A DNA stretch of 6,191 bases, from NCBI GenBank assembly GCA_902782955.1, contig CACZPD010000213.1:1-6191 (forward strand), written 5' to 3'. Made by a program: the position numbers and the translations under genes. This stretch comes from an uncultured Erysipelotrichaceae bacterium (GTDB taxonomy: Bacteria > Bacillota_I > Bacilli_A > Erysipelotrichales > Erysipelotrichaceae). How positions within the stretch are numbered: the first letter of the stretch is position 1; each line of letters begins with the position of its first letter. The notes below the pieces were generated by a model that made no database searches, was not told the DNA's origin, and was given only the letters and a program-made list of their open reading frames with translations. Below, piece by piece: positions 1 through 4,583 of this stretch.

Positions 1-2163
1 CTGACATCCAAAGGCCACTCGCACCATCACGAACACGAACATGCATGTTCATGTGAAGCACATGAGGAACAGCCTGCTGTGATGACAGACAGATCCGTAA
101 AATACAGCATCACCGGTCTGGACTGTGCCGACTGTGCAGCAAAGCTGGAAGGGAAACTGCAGGGAATCAAGGGGATCTCCAATGTCCATATCAGCTTCCT
201 GAACAGCACGCTTATTTATGACTGTGCGCCGGAAGACCGTGAACGGATCCTTCAGGAGGCAAAAGATATTACCGCGAAGGAAGAACCGGAAGCGGTCATC
301 GCTGCATTTGAAAGTGCGAAGAAAATAGCACCTGAGGATGAAGATGATGATTCGAAGGTCATGCTGTACAGGCTGATCGCCGGTGCTGTCCTGTTTGCGG
401 CAGGCCTCCTGCTGAAAGGGCAGGTGAAGTCAGTCGTCATGATCCTTTCCTACCTTGTGCTTGGCTATGACGTACTGTGGAAAGCTGTCAAGGGAATCGG
501 CAGGGGACAATTGTTCGATGAGCATTTCCTGATGTCGGTCGCGACACTGGCTGCCATGTATCTGAAGGATTTCAGCGAAGCGGCAGGCGTCATGCTGTTT
601 TACCAGATCGGCGAATATTTCCAGGATCTGGCAGTTGCCAGGAGCCGCCGTTCCATCGGTGCGCTGATGGATATCCGGCCCGATCATGCCCTTGTATCCA
701 GAAACGGCGGATGGATCAGTGTATCACCGGAGGAAGTACGTACCGGTGAGATCATCCAGGTCCGCCCGGGCGAGAAGATCCCGCTTGACGGCATCATCGT
801 CAAAGGCGCATCTTCGCTTGATACAGCCGGTCTGACCGGTGAAAGCGAACCGCGCGACGTGGATGTGAACGATGCGGTATACAGCGGTACGGTGAATATC
901 AACGGTGTGCTGGAGATCCGTACCGTAAAGGAATACGGGGAAAGCACAGTATCGAAGATCCTGGACCTGGTGGAAAATCAGGAATCCAGAAAGTCTTCAC
1001 ATGAAAACTTCATTACCCGCTTTTCACGGGTCTATACGCCGACAGTCGTATTTGCGGCTGTTGCGGTGGCGATCCTTACAGGTATATTTACCCATGATTT
1101 CCATGAAGGCATTTACAGGGCATGTACGTTCCTCGTCATATCCTGTCCGTGCGCACTGGTCATCTCCATTCCGCTGTCTTTCTTTGCCGGTATCGGCGGT
1201 CTCAGCAGCCACGGTGTTCTCGTAAAAGGTGCCAACCTGATCGAGCCTCTGGCAAAAACTGATATCGTCGTATTTGACAAAACAGGCACACTTACTTCCG
1301 GTGTCTTTGCGGTGGAAGAAACCCTGCATGCGGAAGACAAAGACAAACTGCTGGAAGACGCAGCCTATGCGGAATATTATTCCAATCATCCGATCGCGGC
1401 AGGCATCCGTGCGGCCTACGGGAAGGAAATCGATCCTGACCGTATTCAGAACGCAGCGGAAATCGCAGGCAGAGGTCTTTCCGCCGAACTGGACGGCAGA
1501 AAGATACTGGCAGGCAATCTGAAACTGATGAAGGAAAACGGCATTGAATGTCCGCAGGAAGAAACGGCAGGCACACTGGTCTATGTCGCTTCCGAAGGAA
1601 AATATGAAGGCTGCCTGGTGCTGCGTGACCAGATCCGGGAAGATACTGAGGGTGCGGTAAAGGAACTGCAGGCAGCAGGCAAGAAGTGCATGATCATTTC
1701 CGGTGACCATCAGGCTGTTACGGATATGATCGCGCAGAAGATCGGCGCTGACGGCGCATACGGCGACTGCCTCCCGCAGGATAAAGTCAGTCATGTTACA
1801 GAACTGATGAAAACAGGAAATACAGCATTTGTCGGTGACGGTGTCAATGACGCGCCTGTTCTGGCAACTGCAGATACCGGAATCGCGATGGGCGGCATGG
1901 GAAGCGACGCGGCGATCGAATGCGCGGATGTCGTGATCATGGATGACAGGACTTCCAAAGTGGCGCTTGCGGTCAAAGCTGCACAGCGGATCCTCAGGGT
2001 CGCCAACCAGAATATCTACGGCGCGATCTGCATCAAGATCCTGACGCTGATCCTCGGCGCGTTCGGTATCGCGAATATGTGGATGGCTATCTTCGCGGAT
2101 ACAGGCGTTGCCATGCTGTGTGTGATCAACGCCATGCGGCTGCTTCGTATCGGCAGGGCATAA
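1..2163 (+). CDS. cadA: Zn/Cd/Pb-exporting P1B-type ATPase (5' end outside window)
   Basis: This is an inner-membrane pump that exports soft divalent metals (Zn2+, Cd2+, Pb2+) using ATP. The frame is open from base 1, so the true start lies upstream; the GTG/ATG at 79-84 are internal. Numbering from base 1, residues 6-21 form a His/Cys-rich tail (HSHHHEHEHACSC), followed by an HMA domain with metal-binding Cys42 and Cys45 (GLDCADC). Then come four membrane helices (about 124-212), the actuator loop with TGES (279-282), and helices 5-6 (about 345-400) with the CPC metal site (Cys382, Cys384). The phosphorylated Asp426 lies in DKTGTLT, the HP motif is His463-Pro464, and the hinge is GDGVNDAP (612-619). 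Lys679 and Asp700 in the last two helices are 21 residues apart, exactly as in E. coli ZntA (Lys693/Asp714), which supports Zn/Cd/Pb rather than Cu specificity. The gene is intact to its stop. The symbol could equally be zntA. Confidence 0.95.
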   Translation: MTSKGHSHHHEHEHACSCEAHEEQPAVMTDRSVKYSITGLDCADCAAKLEGKLQGIKGISNVHISFLNSTLIYDCAPEDRERILQEAKDITAKEEPEAVIAAFESAKKIAPEDEDDDSKVMLYRLIAGAVLFAAGLLLKGQVKSVVMILSYLVLGYDVLWKAVKGIGRGQLFDEHFLMSVATLAAMYLKDFSEAAGVMLFYQIGEYFQDLAVARSRRSIGALMDIRPDHALVSRNGGWISVSPEEVRTGEIIQVRPGEKIPLDGIIVKGASSLDTAGLTGESEPRDVDVNDAVYSGTVNINGVLEIRTVKEYGESTVSKILDLVENQESRKSSHENFITRFSRVYTPTVVFAAVAVAILTGIFTHDFHEGIYRACTFLVISCPCALVISIPLSFFAGIGGLSSHGVLVKGANLIEPLAKTDIVVFDKTGTLTSGVFAVEETLHAEDKDKLLEDAAYAEYYSNHPIAAGIRAAYGKEIDPDRIQNAAEIAGRGLSAELDGRKILAGNLKLMKENGIECPQEETAGTLVYVASEGKYEGCLVLRDQIREDTEGAVKELQAAGKKCMIISGDHQAVTDMIAQKIGADGAYGDCLPQDKVSHVTELMKTGNTAFVGDGVNDAPVLATADTGIAMGGMGSDAAIECADVVIMDDRTSKVALAVKAAQRILRVANQNIYGAICIKILTLILGAFGIANMWMAIFADTGVAMLCVINAMRLLRIGRA

Positions 2164-2167
2164 ATCG

Positions 2168-2176
2168 TGTTATAAT
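2168..2176 (+). promoter_or_regulatory. Extended -10 promoter for the 33-aa membrane protein
   Basis: TGTTATAAT is a perfect extended -10 (TGn followed by TATAAT, hexamer at 2171-2176). It starts 5 bases after the ATPase stop codon. No convincing -35 is visible at the right distance, which is common for extended -10 promoters. The predicted transcription start near 2183 gives a leader of about 16 nt carrying the ribosome binding site of the small gene. The element would let the small gene be made independently of the ATPase. Confidence 0.55.
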
Positions 2177-2198
2177 ATCTTTCACATAAGGAGGGAAT

Positions 2199-2300
2199 AT
2201 GCAGATTTTTGATCTGATCTGTGTCGGTGTGCTTGGGATCGCGGTATTTGCGGGAGTCTGGAAACATGTCAGCAAATACATTGCCCCTCCGCAGGAATGA
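2199..2300 (+). CDS. 33-residue single-pass membrane protein, unknown function
   Basis: This short gene starts with ATG behind a very strong ribosome binding site (AAGGAGGG at 2188-2195, 3 nt from the start) and ends with TGA at 2298-2300. The protein begins MQIFDLICVGVLGIAVF. Residues 6-21 form one hydrophobic helix, followed by a basic stretch (K22, H23, K26) and a short polar tail ending PPQE. The positive-inside rule suggests the C-terminus is in the cytoplasm. It lies 35 nt after the metal ATPase, has its own extended -10 promoter and is closed by a terminator, so it reads as a real gene and not as spacer. I do not recognise the family. A role as a small partner of the ATPase, as KdpF is for the Kdp pump, is inference from position only. 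Confidence 0.7.
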   Translation: MQIFDLICVGVLGIAVFAGVWKHVSKYIAPPQE

Positions 2301-2317
2301 TGTGAAGTTTATGTGAA
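2301..2317 (+). promoter_or_regulatory. Tandem TGTGAA box upstream of flavodoxin gene
   Basis: TGTGAA is repeated perfectly with an 11-bp period (2301-2306 and 2312-2317, separated by 5 bases). This is the layout bound by OmpR/PhoB-family response regulators. It is close to the WalR consensus (TGTWAH-N5-TGTWAH), with G in place of W, and its complement TTCACA-N5-TTCACA resembles Firmicutes PhoP boxes. It starts right after the small gene's stop and ends 13 bp before a -35. A near-identical box with the same spacing precedes the CHAP gene. The regulator's identity is inferred. Confidence 0.5.
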
Positions 2318-2342
2318 AAATGTCAGGGTACTGACATTTTTT
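2316..2342 (+). terminator. Intrinsic terminator after the small membrane protein gene
   Basis: Arm 2316-2326 (AAAAATGTCAG) pairs perfectly with 2331-2341 (CTGACATTTTT) around a GGTA loop, and a run of six T follows the ATGTCAG/CTGACAT core. It closes the ATPase/small-protein block. The symmetric TGTCAG-N4-CTGACA core could also be an operator, because it lies between the tandem box and the -10 of the next gene. Confidence 0.75.
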
Positions 2343-2360
2343 ATATGCAGATGGTACAAT
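2331..2360 (+). promoter_or_regulatory. Promoter of the flavodoxin-like gene
   Basis: The -35 CTGACA (2331-2336, 5 of 6 to consensus) and -10 TACAAT (2355-2360) are 18 bp apart, with a TGn extension before the -10 (TGG at 2352-2354). The predicted start near 2367 gives a leader of about 128 nt. The -35 is the 3' arm of the preceding terminator hairpin, so the two elements share bases. The tandem TGTGAA box ends 13 bp upstream. Confidence 0.6.
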
Positions 2361-2366
2361 GACAAC

Positions 2367-2494
2367 GTAAAAACAGACCGGTAATTTAACGCACAGCGCG
2401 GTTTGTTTTTCTTTCGTGCTAATTTTGATAAAACAGGTCCCGGACCGGTTCTGAAGCATATCCGGAAGACCCGGGGCATCATGGAGATAACAGT
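2367..2494 (+). promoter_or_regulatory. Structured 5' leader of flavodoxin gene, possible attenuator
   Basis: The inferred leader starts almost at once with a hairpin. Arm 2369-2380 (AAAAACAGACCG) pairs with 2399-2410 (CGGTTTGTTTTT) through 12 pairs including one G-U, around an 18-nt loop that itself holds CGC-ACA-GCG. The T-rich stretch 2402-2413 makes it look like a premature terminator. ACCGGT at 2377-2382 can instead pair with ACCGGT at 2444-2449, which would break this hairpin and so act like an antiterminator. The later part is G/C-rich with several competing pairings (GGTCCCGGACC at 2436-2446, CCGG at 2462 and 2471). I do not recognise a known riboswitch class here. The fold is read by eye only. 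Confidence 0.35.
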
Positions 2495-2920
2495 ATGAAT
2501 GTAAATGTGATTTATTACTCACGAGGCGGAAATACAAAAAAAGTCGCGGAAGTCGTAGCACAGGAATGCGGTGTGGAAGCAATCGATATCGCGGAAAGAC
2601 ACGTCCTTCCTGAAACAGATCTGCTGTTTATTGGCATGGGAATCTATGCCGGCAGACCGGATCATGTCCTGCTCGATTATCTGGACCAGCTTCCGGCGAA
2701 CAGGGTAAAAGGCGCCGCTCTTTTCACTACGTCCGCAACCGGGAAAGACCGCACGGAACTGGTGCTGAACCTGCTGGCCCATAAGGGGATCACACCATAT
2801 AAAATTCACTGCAACTGCAAAGGACGGTTCCTGCTCAAAAACAAGGGAAGACCCAATGAGGTCGACTTTGAAGAGGCCAGGAACTTTACCCGCAGGGTTT
2901 TGAGGGCATTCAACGGATAA
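2495..2920 (+). CDS. Short flavodoxin-like protein
   Basis: This is a 141-residue cytoplasmic protein of the flavodoxin fold, expected to bind FMN and carry electrons. The N-terminus is a beta strand followed by the FMN phosphate loop S9-R-G-G-N-T-K15 and a helix. A second flavin-contacting loop is GMGIYAGRPD (47-56), and a third candidate is TTSATGKD (78-85). The C-terminal third is basic, with two cysteines (NCKG region), and lacks the acidic surface of classic electron-carrier flavodoxins. It may therefore be a specialised reductase partner; that is inference. The start ATG has GGAG at 2483-2486, 8 nt upstream. It has its own promoter, tandem box and long leader, and is followed by a terminator, so it is a single-gene unit. 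Its redox partner is not in the window. Confidence 0.85.
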   Translation: MNVNVIYYSRGGNTKKVAEVVAQECGVEAIDIAERHVLPETDLLFIGMGIYAGRPDHVLLDYLDQLPANRVKGAALFTTSATGKDRTELVLNLLAHKGITPYKIHCNCKGRFLLKNKGRPNEVDFEEARNFTRRVLRAFNG

Positions 2921-2921
2921 C

Positions 2922-2957
2922 AGCCGTATCTCACAGGAGATGCGGTTTTTTGTTTTT
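2922..2957 (+). terminator. Intrinsic terminator of the flavodoxin-like gene
   Basis: Arm 2924-2932 (CCGTATCTC) pairs with 2937-2945 (GAGATGCGG) through nine pairs including one T-G wobble, around an ACAG loop. T6-G-T5 (2946-2957) follows. It begins just after the stop codon at 2918-2920 and faces the CHAP gene's own terminator. Confidence 0.88.
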
Positions 2958-2969
2958 ATGCATCAAATG

Positions 2970-2993
2970 AAAAAATGATCCGTATGGATCATT
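2970..2993 (-). terminator. Intrinsic terminator of the CHAP gene, overlapping its stop codon
   Basis: On the - strand AATGATCC pairs with GGATCATT (2993-2986 with 2981-2974) around an ATAC loop, followed by six T (2975-2970). The stop codon TGA (2991-2989) lies inside the 5' arm, so a terminating ribosome would cover the hairpin. Only 12 bases separate it from the convergent flavodoxin terminator. Confidence 0.8.
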
Positions 2994-4014
2994 CGTTCAG
3001 ATAGATATAACCTCTTAATGCCTGTGAGCCTGTACCCCAGCGTGATACCCAGCGCTCGTGATAGCCGCCGAGGAAGCCGCCTTCCTTGATGTATACACGG
3101 CTGCCGTCTGCGGATACGCCCGCCACATATGCGACGTGTCCGGAGTATACGGCGATGGAGCCGACTTTCGGATAATTGCCGGTGTTGTACCCGGTTCTCT
3201 GCGCGCCGTTGACCCAGTTGCCTGCCATGCCCCACTGCGGGAGATGGATGCCGAGATGGCTGTAGGCCAGCTGCCAGGCTCCCCATGTACAGTTGCTCCA
3301 GCCGCCGCCGTACGGGTTGAAGCGTGTGCCGAGGGCGTTCAGCCTTGCCAGACGTTCAGCCTTGGCCTGGGCAATTCTTTCAGCGATCACTTCTTTGTGC
3401 GTTCTGACTGTTACCAGCATGGTGGCAGTCGTTTTATTGCCTTCCTGGTCGATCGCGGTATAGGTCGCGTGATAATGACCGTCTTTTTCCATGTTGACAT
3501 TGTCATCTTCGAGAATGACCGGCAGGATGCCGGAATCATCGTAGATGTATGCGATATACGCATCAGGATTCCATGCGTCGTTGTTGTTTACGATGACTTC
3601 ATCGCTGACCAGTTTCAGCTGCGGTGCTGAGTCCCGGATCATTTTGAGGGCAATATTCTCAGTAAATGTATAGCCGAAACTGACTCCGCTTTCCTTATCT
3701 TCCTGTGACACGATGCCGATCTTGACTGTAACTCTCTGCAGACCTGAGCTGTTCCGGTCAAACCGGTCAACTTCGATCGTTGTACGGTCGAGATCCACAT
3801 TGGTCAGATCAAGGCTTTCATCATCGATCGAACGGTTGTACAGGACACTCTTTTTCAGGGTGTACAGCGGGTCCGCATCCAGCATGGACAGTTCATAGAT
3901 CCGCAGGTTTTCCTGTGATGAATCAAAGTCTGCGTGTATATATAAAGGCGTCATGCCGCAGAAGAGGACCGCGGCGGAAACAGCCATGGATGTGAATACT
4001 GTTTTCAGAACCAT
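2989..4014 (-). CDS. Secreted CHAP-domain peptidoglycan hydrolase with Ig-like region
   Basis: This is a 341-residue exported protein predicted to cut peptidoglycan (CHAP amidase/endopeptidase). Residues 1-28 are a signal peptide: MVLK, a hydrophobic core to about 20, and a likely cut after YIHA. There is a Cys at 20, but VLFC is not a good lipobox. Residues 35-140 are beta-rich and unrecognised. Residues 145-205 (from PQLKLVSDEVIV to TATMLVTVR) look like a bacterial Ig-like/DUF5011-type fold, with the typical HYHATYTAIDQEGNKT run near its end. A charged helix (about 206-230) links this to the CHAP domain (about 231-341). There Cys242 (SNCTWGAW), His293 (SGHVAYV) and Glu311 (IKEGGF) are the expected catalytic residues, so it should be active. 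The ATG at 4014 has no ribosome binding site and lies 6 bases after a -10. It is transcribed divergently from dtd. Confidence 0.88.
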   Translation of the reverse strand: MVLKTVFTSMAVSAAVLFCGMTPLYIHADFDSSQENLRIYELSMLDADPLYTLKKSVLYNRSIDDESLDLTNVDLDRTTIEVDRFDRNSSGLQRVTVKIGIVSQEDKESGVSFGYTFTENIALKMIRDSAPQLKLVSDEVIVNNNDAWNPDAYIAYIYDDSGILPVILEDDNVNMEKDGHYHATYTAIDQEGNKTTATMLVTVRTHKEVIAERIAQAKAERLARLNALGTRFNPYGGGWSNCTWGAWQLAYSHLGIHLPQWGMAGNWVNGAQRTGYNTGNYPKVGSIAVYSGHVAYVAGVSADGSRVYIKEGGFLGGYHERWVSRWGTGSQALRGYIYLNE

Positions 4015-4020
4015 GACATT

Positions 4021-4050
4021 ATTCTATATAAAACAATCGCCTGATTGCAA
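4021..4050 (-). promoter_or_regulatory. Promoter of the CHAP gene
   Basis: On the - strand, -35 TTGCAA (4050-4045) and -10 TAGAAT (4026-4021) are 18 bp apart. Only 6 bases (4020-4015) separate the -10 from the ATG at 4014, so the transcript would start at or within a few bases of the start codon. An overlapping TATATA at 4030-4025 is an alternative -10. The tandem TGTGA box ends 13 bp upstream of the -35. Confidence 0.5.
4034..4047. repeat. Short inverted repeat in the CHAP promoter spacer
   Basis: CAATC and GATTG face each other across GCCT (CAATCGCCTGATTG) between and partly over the -35 and -10 of the CHAP gene. With 5-bp arms it may be a repressor operator or chance. Confidence 0.25.
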
Positions 4051-4063
4051 GGAATCTGCCAAA

Positions 4064-4080
4064 ATCACATGTTCTTCACA
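4064..4080 (-). promoter_or_regulatory. Tandem TGTGAA/TGTGAT box upstream of the CHAP gene
   Basis: On the - strand TGTGAA (4080-4075) and TGTGAT (4069-4064) are spaced by 5 bases, giving an 11-bp period. This is a near match to the WalR-type site TGTWAH-N5-TGTWAH, the essential two-component regulator of wall hydrolases in Firmicutes. It sits 13 bp before the -35, a normal place for an activator of the OmpR family. It also lies between the CHAP and dtd promoters and could affect both. The assignment to WalR or PhoP is inferred. Confidence 0.55.
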
Positions 4081-4111
4081 CAATATATGTTTCCTTTTCA
4101 TTCCCTCCATC

Positions 4112-4120
4112 TGTTATACT
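4112..4120 (+). promoter_or_regulatory. Extended -10 promoter of the dtd operon
   Basis: TGTTATACT is an extended -10 (TGn plus TATACT at 4115-4120). A weak TTCCTT (4091-4096) lies 18 bp upstream as a possible -35. The dtd ATG begins at 4128, after a 7-base gap, where transcription itself is expected to start. Confidence 0.6.
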
Positions 4121-4127
4121 TTTAGGC

Positions 4128-4583
4128 ATGAGAATCGTAGTGCAGAGAGTATCGGAGGCTTCCGTTACAGTGGAAGGAAAGATTACCGGAAAGATCGGGA
4201 AAGGATTTCTTCTGCTTGTCGGGATCTGTGATGAAGATAACGAAGAAACCGTGAAGAAGATGGCGGACAAGGTCACCGGTCTGCGTATTTTTACGGACAG
4301 CCAGGATAAGATGAACCTGTCACTGGAACAGGTGGGAGGCTCTGTTCTTTCGATCTCGCAGTTTACGTTGTTTGCGGACTGCCACAAAGGCAACCGGCCG
4401 AGTTTCTCAAAAGCCGGTTCGCCCGAACATGCGGAACGCCTTTACAAGGTTTTCAATGAAACAGTCCGGCAGAAAGGTTATATAGTGGAAGAGGGCATAT
4501 TCGGCGCAGACATGAAGGTCAGGCTGCTGAATGACGGCCCGGTTACGATCATACTGGATTCAAAGGAGATGTGGGGAATATGA
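4128..4583 (+). CDS. dtd: D-aminoacyl-tRNA deacylase
   Basis: This homodimeric cytoplasmic enzyme removes D-amino acids (D-Tyr and others) and glycine from mischarged tRNA, a chiral proofreading step of translation. It has 151 residues, full length for bacterial DTD. The N-terminus MRIVVQRVSEASVTVEGK is canonical, which fixes the start. The active-site segment SQFTLFAD has S77, Q78, F79 and T80 at the usual numbers. The cross-subunit Gly-Pro motif is G137-P138 in NDGPVT. No ribosome binding site is present at a usable distance (TAGG abuts the ATG), and an extended -10 ends 7 bases before the start, so the mRNA is probably leaderless. It is first in an operon with folD, the DUF951 gene and ychF. 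Its TGA overlaps the folD ATG by ATGA. Confidence 0.97.
   Translation: MRIVVQRVSEASVTVEGKITGKIGKGFLLLVGICDEDNEETVKKMADKVTGLRIFTDSQDKMNLSLEQVGGSVLSISQFTLFADCHKGNRPSFSKAGSPEHAERLYKVFNETVRQKGYIVEEGIFGADMKVRLLNDGPVTIILDSKEMWGI

Noticed and set aside
50..65. TGTGAAGCACATGAGG resembling the tandem regulatory box
   Set aside because: It lies inside the ATPase coding tail (Cys-Glu-Ala-His-Glu), the second half-site is poor, and no promoter follows.
79..84. GTG/ATG at 79-84 as the ATPase start
   Set aside because: The frame is open to the window edge with a metal-binding His/Cys tail upstream that looks coded, and no ribosome binding site precedes 79 at good spacing.
1024..1794. 256-codon open frame on the - strand inside the ATPase gene
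   Set aside because: It lies wholly opposite a well-conserved coding region with all P-type ATPase motifs, and its product is Cys/Phe-rich with no recognisable domain. It is a shadow of the + strand frame.
2181..2186. Single TTCACA in the small gene's leader as a regulator site
   Set aside because: No second half-site occurs 11 bp away on either side, so it is probably chance.
2016..2582. 188-codon open frame on the - strand spanning the small gene and flavodoxin leader
   Set aside because: It runs opposite two + strand genes, two promoters and a terminator, has no ribosome binding site or family resemblance, and its sequence looks random.
3058..3630. 190-codon open frame on the + strand opposite the CHAP gene
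   Set aside because: The - strand frame has a signal peptide and catalytic CHAP residues. The opposite frame is a codon-bias shadow.
3950..3960. Lipoprotein signal at Cys20 of the CHAP protein
   Set aside because: The residues before it (V-L-F) do not fit a lipobox, which needs Ala, Gly or Ser before Cys. A normal signal-peptidase cut after YIHA fits better.
4571..4579. GTG at 4571 as the folD start
   Set aside because: The AAGGAG would be only 2 nt away. The ATG at 4580 gives normal spacing, the ATGA overlap, and E. coli-like residue numbers for Y50, K54, Q98 and D121.
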